The position numbers were made by a program, and so were the translations under genes. This document shows positions 26,401-38,400 of a stretch of DNA of 64,000 bases, piece after piece (position 1 is the first letter of the stretch; each line of letters begins with the position of its first letter). This DNA comes from Protea cynaroides. Lineage: Eukaryota > Streptophyta > Magnoliopsida > Proteales > Proteaceae. The DNA is taken from NCBI GenBank assembly GCA_028583415.1, contig CM053269.1:74118435-74182434 (forward strand), given 5' to 3'. The notes under the pieces are model-generated. The model ran no database searches. It saw nothing but the letters and a program-made list of their open reading frames with translations, and was not told where the DNA came from.

Positions 26401-29400
26401 TCAAGGGCTTCTAACAACAGCAATGGAATATTTAAAACTTTTGGGCTCCGAAGATTCATCTCATGAACTTGCTATCCTACGAGATCGTATAGCTTTCTCT
26501 GCAGAAGGTGAAATATTCTCTCTTGTGTGCATGTTTTTGTATGGATACTTCTATACATTGGTGTTAAGAAGCATCTGTTAAATAAAATTTTCTATACTGG
26601 AATAAATTGCTAAATGAGGTGTTACCCCTTCTCATAAGCAAGGTTTGAAATTTCAGTTTCTTCAGGCATCTAGCCCCTGGACAAAACCGGCAATTCACTG
26701 CGAAGCGACTTTTTTTTGGGAGAAATTTGATATATTTTGGCCAAAATCAATTGGCCGTTTTGGTGGTCAAATAGCTATATCTTGGACCGAAACTTTAGGA
26801 AAACACTAATTAGGCATCTCTAAACATGTGTGAACTTTTAGACTGTGTATAACACACCCAAAATGGTAAATTGGCTTTGGACCCTAGGTTGGAAGTTTGC
26901 TATAGGTTATTGTATCATTTCCATCACAACAACCATATAGGTGGGAATGGTGCAAGACTATTACCCAACAAGGCAATTAGGCTACCTCACAAACAGGATT
27001 ACGATCAACCAGTCCTAATAGGTTACAACAGCAAAACATCAAGGAACATCAATCGGCCCAATAGGAATTCTCCCACAGCATGGCAAGTTAAACCAGAAAA
27101 ATAAGATCCTTTAGAACTGATTATCGGCTCTTTAGATTAGGCATTAAATCAGTCCTTAGACAAGGTCCCAATCGATAATATCCCTCAAAATATCAGTCCA
27201 AGGCTTCAACTATTATGCCATGAATGGGAACAGAGGAAACTTTTGTTGACCAAGTCTTCTCAAATAAGAAATTCCATTTTACATAGAAAAAAAAAAATTA
27301 GAAACTAGCTAAGATGCATTTAGCTAATAGATGAAGAAAGACTTTGATGCAGTATTGTTCAGCCGACAACAGCCCATGCTAATGGGAAGAACAGGTCAAA
27401 ACCATAGTTTTCAAGGCGATCCAAGGAGTTCAGAGCCATCCTGGGCGCCTAGGCATTGCCTAGGCGACCAAGGCGTTGCCAATGCATTTTTATTTTTATT
27501 TCTAAAATATTAATGCTATATTAATGTTTATATATATATATGCAACATTCTACATAAATAATCAACATTTAAGAGAGAATTTAATTAATATGAGAAAACC
27601 AACAAGGCAACAAATAATAAGTTAAGTAGGCAACACGTATTTATGACTAACATTGCGTATTTCTAACAAATTTGATCGGAGCATAACTCCTTTAATATAG
27701 TTCGGATTCAAGAAATCTTGAATTCGTTGCAAAATTAGCATAATCAGCTTTCCAACAAATTTGAGATTGCTTGAATTCGAGTTATAATGGAAGAGTTACA
27801 CTCTGGTCAAGCCTTGTTCGGAGTATGCGAATGCTGTTTAAAGTCGTCTGAATGTAAATTATTTTTTGGGTATCAAAGCAAGAGATTATTTTGGCGCGCT
27901 CTTGGTTTTTAGTGATGTTTTACTATAATAAGATTTATGGAATTTTTATATTTGGAAAAAAGCCTAGCATTTGGAAGTTGAAAATTGCCCCCGCATCAAA
28001 AAATATGATTTTTGTTCTTGAACTGGAGGGTTGACTTTTTATCCTTCTGGAATTTGAATTTTAGACTATTTTTATTGGATTCAAATGGAGGGGGTGTTTG
28101 CTTATTTATGAATAATATCTTAAGTAAGATATTAGGCATAAATAAGTACTGCCTGATAAATGTTGTTCCTGTCTAGCCTAATAAGTTTTGTGAAGAAAAT
28201 TTAGAGATCAAGGGAAAATATAGGACAAAAAAAGACACATTGAAAACAAGGACGTCTAAACCCAAGCACCTTGGGTGACTGCCTTTCTCGTCTTCGTAAG
28301 GCGCCTTGGCGCCCAAGCCTATAAACACCGCCTGGATGCCTAGATGCCTAGACGCCTAGACGTCGGCTTGACAACTATGGTCAAATCCACCTAGCCAACA
28401 CTGTTCACATGGCATTATTTACATGAACAGTACCAACAGATTTTGGAGGCTATTTTGAAAAGATGTTTTGAGGCATTTTCTAATTCTAATTGGAGTGTTG
28501 GCCAAGCAAGTCTTTAGCTTTTAGTAGTTGCTATTTTCAGTTTTAGATGTTTTTGTAATAAGCAAGAATCTATTTTTTGAGTTTTGTCTTGTGGCTATTA
28601 GCCAAAGGAATCTTAGGAGTTGCTATTTTGTATTGATAGCCAATAGGTTATTTTTATTTACTTTCTATTTTCAGTTTATAACCTTAGGAAGTTTCTAATT
28701 CCATAGTTTTTATGGGTTTCTATCTTCGTATAAGCAGCCCAACATGGAGGTACTGTTCATGAGTACTGTTCACGTGAACAGTACCCATTATCATTCGGCA
28801 GTCTTGTTTTAATAGTCTATAAATTAGTTTGTAATGGAGCTTTGCTCCTCAGGTTTGATTAATGAAAGGAAGCTTGCCATTGCAATGTTAAGTGGGCTTC
28901 CTAGGCTGTGGGACTAAGATTTTATTCTTCTTTTTTCTTCATTTCTTTCTAATTCTATTGTTTATGGTTTACTGTTAATGAGGTATTCTTACTGAATCTT
29001 CTTACTGCCATGTCTCTGTATCTAACCATCAGAATTGCTTGCAACTTTGAGAGCATATTCCTCCCTAAAAGGCCAAGTTTGATGGGAGTTTGAGCCAATT
29101 CTAGCCATCTGATTGGTTGTCATCAAGTAAAGATATCTGCTAGTTATTTCCTATTTGTACTGTTCTGCTGTGGACAGAATTGCTTCTTGCTGTTCTAATG
29201 ATTGGACTTGTTGGTTACGTTAGTGATTCGATCCTCCTGTGGGACTGATTCCTAATTTGTTGAGTTGGGGGCTCATACTACATTAGACTTACTAAAACTT
29301 GAAAATTATAACTTCTAAGGCTGTGTTTGGTATCATTTTTGTTTTTGATTTTTGCTATTTTTTTAAAAAGTATTTTTGAAAACCATTTTTGATCAAAAAT

Positions 29401-32400
29401 AAAAAGTCGTTTGGTAATTACAATAAAAAATAAATTGTAGAATGAGAAATAGATTTGGTCTGTCTATGTCTAAAAATAATTTTTATAACTTTTATAGATC
29501 TATCTATAGCATGGACTATTGGGCCCTCAAATCGATCACATTTCAGAATCGTTTTCTTATTCTGACTGTCGATGAACTATTGGGTGAATTACATGGAGCT
29601 CAATTATTTTCCAAATTGGATCTACCCTTGCACCAAAGCTCACAGTAGATGACTCAAGAAATCTTACTATGAGCTTTAAAACAAAAGCTCATAGAGGATA
29701 CTGTCCTACCACGTTGAATGCAAGAAAGCTGAACACAATAACCAGAGTTCTTTCATAAGTCCATCTCTATGTTCGAGGACTTCATAACAGTTGGGCAATA
29801 CACCTTAGAGAAAGAGTAAACACTGAAAGCATAATACTGCTTAAGGTCTCTTTAAATGATTGATTCCAAACATATGAAGGTACTCCATAGCTAGGAGAAC
29901 CTCGCCACATAAAATAGTGATGTTATGCGAGGCACCGTCATCAAAGTTGCAGGTATACAAACAAAAAGATCAAATCAGCTCAATATCAAGATTACAATAT
30001 CAAGATTCCAGAAGAATGGTTGCGAAGAAAAAATTCCAGAAGAAAAAATTCCAGAAAAAAAAATTCCAGAAAAAAAAAATCAAGATTTGAAAGAAAGAAC
30101 AAATGAATTGAAATTGTAATATGAAGAAAGAACAGGTGAACTGAAATTGTAATATGAAGAAACGAACAAATGAACTGAAAATGAAATATGAAGATATGTG
30201 AAGAAACTAAAACTAAAGAACATTAGGAATTGCAGATAGATCTGATTACAAAGCAAACAGAATATTACAAAACGAAATATTACCAACAGATCTGATTTGA
30301 TTATTAGAAAACCAGAGACAAGAAAAGAATAACAGAGCTAGAAAAGAAGAAGTCGACCATGATGTTGAAGAAGCAGGAACGGCATCTGCTGGAATAGGAA
30401 CAAGATTCATGGCCTGGCCTTTGAGTCAGCCGAATAAAACATCAGCGACGATACCGAAGACTGAACCGAACAGACAATCGCCAGTAGAACTAATCGCCAG
30501 ACCGATAGAACCGAAGACAGACAGATTTCAAGAAAGAACCGAAAAATAGGCAGAGTACAAAATGCAAAACACTGTGCAGAAAAGAATGTCAAGAATTGAC
30601 TTTCAGAACAAACAAGACTAATAGGAAATATTGATCAAAACAGAGACGAACTAAGAACGAATTTGCAAAACTTTCATGTAAGGACCGAAGACAAACACAG
30701 ACGACCTTACCAAGAATGAACATCTGTAAAACAAGTTTGTAGCAAGAACTGCTTGAAGAAATTGGCAGGAATGAACATCTGCACAAGAAAAACGATAATG
30801 ATCCCAAGAACGGACTAAAAAATCCCAAGAACGAGATGATGTTGAAACACAGTGACTGTCGAAAGCCATTGAAACAAACTGGAAAAAAAAAAAAAAAAAA
30901 CCCCAAGAATCACGGCTAATTCAGCCGGATATGAACAAAGGAACATTTGAATTCCAAATTGGAGCAGAAGGGACACGGGAGATTAACGATTTCTCTAAAG
31001 CTACGGGAGAGATGATGATTTTATAAAAAATATTTAAATTACATTTTTACCCTCTATGTTTTTGCAGTTTGTAACACGTGATCATTAAAGGTTGCGTAAA
31101 AAACCATCAAAAATGATTTTTGACAAAAATCAAAAAGAAGTTGAGACCTCTTTTTGAATTTGAGCATCTTTTTATTTTTTCTGACAAGAAATAGCAACAA
31201 AAATAATACCAAACACCTACAAAAATAAAAAGTTGTCAGAAAAATAAAAACAAAAATGATACCAAACATAGCCTAAGACTTGGGAAACAAGAAAGGAATT
31301 AAAATTGTAATTAAGGAAAATAGAAACTTTTTTTTTTGTAAGTAAGGAAAATAGAAACTTGATATTACATAAAGCTTCTAAAACTAAAATTGAAACATGA
31401 TAGCTTGCTTGGTCCACACTCCAACGAGATCTTCTAGAAGATGTAATGGCTGGAATATAATATTCCCCTTGTCGTGGCTTTCGGCAGGAGCAAAGGAAGG
31501 CCCATGTGGTAGGAACTTGGGCTGCCAGGTTCACCTCCCACGAGTTATTGTTCATGTGAATAGTAACACATGAGCACATGAACCTTTTCAGGCCTTGAAC
31601 TGCATCAGTGAAATTTAAAATTTTAAGAAATTTGGCCAAATAATGCTTTAAATACACCCAAATGTCAAAGTGGATGGTCTACAGTTGACCTTTAAGCATT
31701 GATTCAGTAGCAAGATAAAGGATTTTGCCAAAAAATTTGAATTTTTTCTATCAGTTTTGAAACCTTTGGGCAGAGTGGGCGAAATTTCAAAATTTTGAGA
31801 GGTGCTTGACTCGGTTGTAGCAGATCAGTCACAGTTTACATTGGGTTGGCTACGAAGCCTTTCTCTGGAAGCCGTCATAAAAAGCTACAGCCAACTAGCA
31901 AACAGAGCTAGTATCCATTGTTCAGATACAGTCTTACTCTTCCGATCACAGAACTGGTGTCAACTAAGCGAAGAAAACAAAAGAAGATCGTCGAAGTGTA
32001 AGGCGTTGTGAATGGACTCATACCAGTCAATTCTAAGGATCATATCTGCATCTTACTAACACTAACAGAAAGCGGCTGTTCACATCAGGCTGAGGAAACG
32101 ATGCGGTACACTCCCACAAAAGAATCGAAATTTAATGAAATGAGTCAGAATTTTGTCAAAATTTTCTCAGAAATGAGGCAAAATTGGTTGAAATTTTGAT
32201 CGAAATCTGGTAAACTGTCTGAGTCCACATGCATTTCATCCTGAGTTAGCTTGAACCAAAAATTTCCCCGAAATTTAGTACCATGCTCATAAGAAACTTT
32301 TTTTTTCTTACTTGTTAAAGAACTTGATAGCTTGTTTGGAAGTGATTGTGTTGAAGCCTAGGATGTTTAAGAAAGTGGCGATGCATGTTTGTTATCCTAA

Positions 32401-35400
32401 GAGCTTGGGTTTTTATACTTTTCCTGTTATCCAAGCTTACAACCATTATTTGGATGTCGCATATGGTCGTTCTAGAAAATGAATGGTATCCCCATCCATG
32501 GTTATCTTTATCTTATTTTAAAAATACTTCTTATTTTAGGCATCAGGAAATATTAACATTGCTGAAAGTTTACTTACCCTGCAACAAAGCTTCTGGTGAA
32601 TGTGTTCACAATTTTTTCTTCAGGAATGTAGCTAACTTTGTATTCTTCGGAAATGTATCTAACTCCAAGCTGTTGTAGATGGCAATTGATCTTGGAAGAG
32701 ATGGCTACTGTTTTTTCACATTCTTCCATAATGTTCTGATAAGTCATAAGTGAATTTTATGACATTATAGCAAAAGAAAAATCAAATGTTCCATTTTTTT
32801 TTTCTTCTTGTATTTACTTTTATAGTTTTTTGCTGAATTGGAAAAGATTTGAAGATTCTTTATTTAGGGTAAACCAACTCAAATGTCTGTCTTTGAATTA
32901 AATTCCTGAACCAAAACTTTAAGTTGAATTTGTGTTAGCTAACCACATACCTAGATTCCTTGCCTAAATGAATTATGACTATAGCTCTTTAGTTTTGTGA
33001 TCCTAGTCACTTAAACTGCTATGGCCTTTCCATAACTTCCCATCTCTCCAAAAAATAAAGAACAAAATTACCATTGATTGCTTGCAACCTGCAAAAGTGC
33101 CAGAGTTCCTATGCACATGTTATAGTGGTAATATTTCACCTAGGCATGACTTTGTTCTGCTGCTATTTGATCAGTTCAACTTTATGATTAAGTTTTGAAA
33201 TTGGATCTAATCTTGACGAAAACCCACATTTGCTAATATGATATATTGATTTTGACAAGTATCTTGTTCATCATATTATAATTCAGGCAGAATAACATCT
33301 GAAAATGCTTACTCATTATGTGGTGCGTACATTGCAAAAAGGACTTTTGTGGTTATTTATGACCATTGGTTATTTGTTAGTGGCTAGTGTTGCGGTTGCT
33401 TGTATAGCAGAACATAGAGAAGTATTTTTGTACTATGAGTCTTGTAACAAAATAAAAAGTAAGGGAAGGTGGAGGGAATGGAGAAATGATTGAGAGTACT
33501 AGAACCGTTGGCAATATTTCTCCCCGCCAGTTATTCTTATTTATAAAAGTAGGAAACTAACTTAAAGTAAGAGTAGGACTGCTACAGGGCCTCAGTCCTA
33601 CACTCATGCAAGGAAAAGGAAATTAAGATAAGAAAAGGGAACTAACACTAACTCAACTAGTCAAGCCCACACGGTTTGACTAAGTCAAAGTTTATCTACT
33701 TATTGTTGGAACCTTGGCCAAGTTGAGCAGTTGAGAGCAACTTTGTATGTGTTGTCATTGTTGGCAACCTTAGGTTGGTAGTGTGATATGGAGGAGAGCG
33801 AATATCAGCAGGCAGTGTATCCAGTCAGCAGACAGAGTAAACAATCCACAGGCATGGTTGGACTGTCAGAAACTCATTTGAAAACCAGTGCATAGCTCTA
33901 TGTGGTTGCAATTCAGTGAAAAAAGACAGACAAAGTAGAGAGATAAAATAGAGAAAGAAAAAGGAGAGTTTGTGGGTCCCACTAAAGTCCCATTGACAGA
34001 CATGGTGATTGGGTTGGTGCACTGACAATAGTTGATGAAAGAATCTATCAGAAGAGAGAGAAAGAAGAGAGAGAGAGAAGAGAGAGAAAGGAGGAGAGAG
34101 AAAATGTGGGCCAGGTGGGTCCCACTTGAGGTGGCCAAGCAGTCAGCTGAGGCCAGGTCAGCAGCCACGGCACTAGGCCATGCCGCAATTGCTTGCCTCG
34201 CACAGCAAGCCACCCAGCAGCATGTTGGTGCACAGCAGGCAGCAGGGCAACAGGCAGTCATGCCATGGCATGCCATGCGCCAGCTACACAACACAATTGG
34301 CTGGCAGCAGGTTCACGCAGCAGCAGCAGTTGGCTCCCGCAAGCTCGCAAGCCTCACAGGGCCTACCGCGCGTGTGCCTCGCAAGCCTCCGCAAGGCTTG
34401 CCCCGCATGCGCATCAAATGTTTGACGAAATGCCGCAAAAAAAGTTCGTCTCAAGACCCTATTGGAAAATTTTGGTCTTACAAGGCATTGCCACACATTC
34501 TCAGGGGCATTTTTGTCCATCTGAAAAGAGGGAGATTTGAGATCGAGGGATACGATGAAGCCACGCATGCAAGATTCCCATCCGGTGACTCTCAAAGATT
34601 CTTGCGCGTGATTATGGATTGGTCAGATGTAGCTTAAACAGGTGATCAGCTTCGCATGAAGTTAGATCCAGTATTCGGTGTGGCGCATATATGTTATGGA
34701 AGCAAAGAAGATTCCAATCTAATGCCATACGTCAATACCGATTGCAGATGACGCGATGGCGCCGATCTAACGGCCGCGACACAATCCCGCTTTTCTTTGA
34801 TAAATCCAACGGTTGGGTTTAGAGATGCTTTGATCCGCCAATTGGAACTCGACAACGGATCTGACGTGTCAGCGGTGGTGCACCTCAGTGTTTTGCGCGT
34901 GCACGGAATGAGTCTAAAAGATTCCATTTCTAATGTTTTTATTGGCTAGACTTTGGATGGCCATATCTCAGCCATCCGATGTCCGATTTGGGTGATTCAA
35001 ATTGCTCCGAACTCATATCTTCGAGTATTGTTCACCTGCAACAAGAAAAATCAGTTTTGGTGAGAGTGGCTCCGGGTTTGTGAAGAAAGAAGGTTCTTGA
35101 GCTCATTTGGTGTGTAAAATCCATCTCCACTCACCTCTCTCTGAGTTTAATGGCCATATAAAGCATGAGAGAGGTAGTGTGAGTATGTTGTGAGAGTTTG
35201 GTGAGATTCAGATTAGATGAGAGGTATTAGGAGAGTGTCAAACTCCCATATTGTTGAAGAAGCTCACCTACTACCATTGGAGAGCCTGAGAAACCCATTT
35301 GGTGAGCACCACACATGCCGTGATCATGCTAGGAAGGTAATCACGCACACATACCCTATTTATTTGTACCAATGCTATATGGGAAGGGTTTGTAATATCT

Positions 35401-38400
35401 ATTTGACAAATACATTGTAACCTGTCAAGTTGGGGGCTTGACAGGAATGAGGGTTGTTGCCTAGGACTCAGTTGCAGCTGAGAATGTGGTCGATGTTGTA
35501 GCATCTGGGTTGTAGGTGCAACCATAGCATTAAAGTAGCGTATTAAGTATAATACGAAACCCTGGTTAGGGTATTGCCCGTGGAGTAGCCGTTACAGTGT
35601 GTGATAGGTGAACCACGTTACACAGTGTGTCATGTGGATGTGTTTGTTTGTGTTGTGCATTTGAAGTGCGTGGGTTGCAGGTCTAGGTGTACACACTTGG
35701 TAGACTAAGCCTCTGGTATGGATAACTGTAGGTGTGTGGCATGGTGTGTTACACGAAATGTGTAAATGAACAAATGTGTGAACTAGTCAGCTCAAGGCAG
35801 CACAGCATAGACAGACAGCTCAAGGCAGCATTGTTTATTCAGTCTGGACTGACCTCATAGTGTTGGGAAGATTTTTAGTGGTCACTGATTCACCCCCCCT
35901 TTCAGTGTCAACCTGGGAATCACACTTATTAACAACCATCGACAGCCTGCTTTGACTTAGTCAACTGCATTACGCCAATAAGTTTTTGTTTTATTGTATG
36001 CCAATAATCTATCAGTTGCCTACATAAGTTGTATATTACCTGTGCGGTATCCACATTAATGTATGGCAGAATCTTGATGTTTAAGTGTGGAGTATAGAAT
36101 GAAGTAAAGCTTACTACTGCAGAACAAAATCATGTGTGCATCACCTACATTCTTCAGTTTGATGATTTTTAAGTACTAATGTTGCAGAGAGAGAAGTAAT
36201 TCTGCCTTTCGACAATTCTCAATTGCAACCTGAACCTGTATATGCCAATGATCAACCTGGGCTTGGTTCAGTTGATGGATCTCAACATTATTACCAGGTT
36301 TTTTTTTTTTTTTTTTTTTTTTTCTGTCAATCATGCCTTCAACATTTGATATCTTGTTGAAAAGTAGGTTCGCGTAGGATGCACTTCCTTGGTTCAAGTG
36401 GCCTGGTTTGTAAGATTTCCTGTTGTTTCATTTTCTTCTTCACAGGAAAAACCTCAGCCACAACTGCAGCAAGGCATTCCTGGTAGTCCTTATGGTGAAA
36501 ATTATCAAGGAACTTCATACAGGGAAGGATATGTCACTCCTGCACCGTATCAAACTTCACCATCACCCCAGATCTTTCTCCCACCACAGGCATCTCAATC
36601 TCCACAGGTATTTCTCATCGTTGGGCTGTGACGGAGCCACATAAATTATTGGACTTATCTGCCTAGATTTTAATTGCTAATGAGTCTGCTTTTCAATTAT
36701 TTAAATTTTGTATGATTTTTTCACCGCAGATCTTTCTCCCACCACAAGTGACTCAGCCTCAGCAGGTATTTCTCATTGTTGGGTTGTAATTAAGCCACAT
36801 AATTGTTTGGGCTTATCTGCCTCCAATTTAATTGCTAATGAGTCCATGGGTCTAAATTCAGGTATCGGATACAGTATCAGCCATGTCGAAAACCGATCTG
36901 ATCTGATCCGATCCGGATCAGTGTACGATCCAATGGGAAACTGACACGTGTTCGATCCTCATTAAAATAGTATTGAAACTGGCTGCGGGGATTGGTCAGG
37001 ATCAAAACCCTTACGAATGGGTCGATCTGATATCGATACCAATGGGAGACTGACACGTGTTTGATCCTCATTAAAATAGTATTAGAACAGGCTGGGATCG
37101 GGGATTGGCCAGGATCAAAACCAATATGAATCGGCCGATCCGATATCGATACCTTGAACCATGAATGAGTCTATGCTTCTCAATTATGGAAATGTTTGTA
37201 TGAGTTTTTAGAGTTTATTGAATTACAGTATCTTTGCTCAGATCTATTTTTGTTCATTCTTTTGGTTGTCTGGACTCTGGAGGTAAACAAGTTACATTTG
37301 AGAATACTATGAGCCCATGAGATCAGACAAAATTTAGAAAAGAAACTAAACTTCTATCGGTCTTTAAACTACCTTTTCATTGTTAAAACTTAAGAGAACT
37401 GTAACAGGAACCACTGAAACTTTTATGGATACTAATGTTTTAACCATGCTACTTCTGTTGGTGTTCTAACAGCAGTTTTTTTCCCCCTGTAAAATTAAGC
37501 TTTGATACAATTAGGCATTGTGCTACTTCAAGCTGCACAAGAACTATTTTCACTGATGGTATTCTGTTTTCTATTGGGTTTGCTTTCTAATTGTTGACTA
37601 GTCTCTTTTTGCTTTTCTTTCAGGCAAACTATGCTCCACCTCCTGTCACTACACAACCTGCAGTGAGGCCATTCATTCCTGCAACTCCTCCAGTGCTGAA
37701 AAATGTGGAGCAATATCAGCAACCTACATTGGGTTCTCAGCTATATCCTGTGTGTATTCCTATCTTCATTGTTGCATTCTCTAGTTCTAGTTCTATTTCT
37801 GAAATCTGGTATGCTAATTTTTTTTTGCTTCTTTTCACACTTCAGGGTGTTAATAATCCCACATATCAACCTGGAACTGGTTCTTTTGGTTCCGTTCCAC
37901 CTCAAGTGGGTCCTGTTCCTGGTCATAACATGCCTCGCATGATGGCTCCCACGCCCCTACCGAGGGGTTTCATGCCAGTGAATGATTCAGTGTTTGCTCC
38001 AAGGCCCGGAATGGGTCCAATGCAACCACCTAATGCTGCTCAGCCAGCTCAGGTGCAACCGGTCACCGCGCCTGCAGCACCACCTCCTACCGTGCAGACG
38101 GTTGATACTTCAAATATACCTGGTAATCTCATTATCTTTTTTCGATAAATTTATTTGTTTATTGTGCTTAAATTACTGTTCTACATGGTTTAACTTGGTC
38201 TAATGAAGTAATTTCTAATCAATTACTTGAATGCCAAAATCTTTGTACCAAATGAAATCAGGATTGAAAAAAGTGATCCCCATCTCAATACTCAACAAAA
38301 TGGGGTGTTGTTTATTGACTTATACCTTGTATTTTCAGCTGTCAAGCCAAAGATTTGAAAGTAGAGTTTATAACCGTTTTTGTGCTCTATATTGTCACCT

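Larger units (their letters stand above)
26508..36187 (+). other. SEC31 intron 9, 9,680 bases
   Basis: The phase-1 split codon G|AG is closed by the acceptor GTTGCAG at 36181-36187. The intron contains the foldback at 27403, LTR-like text at 28440-28960, the Harbinger-like element at 29319-31273 and the solo LTR at 33704-35924. At 26640-27390, 31277-32300 and 32300-33700 I see only repeat-like or unique intron sequence, with no gene. Confidence 0.85.

Noticed and set aside
34032..34637. 201-codon ORF rich in Arg/Glu then Ala/Gln
   Set aside because: It lies within the solo LTR at 33704-35924. The N-terminus comes from a GAGA tract and the rest from GCA repeats, with no known domain.
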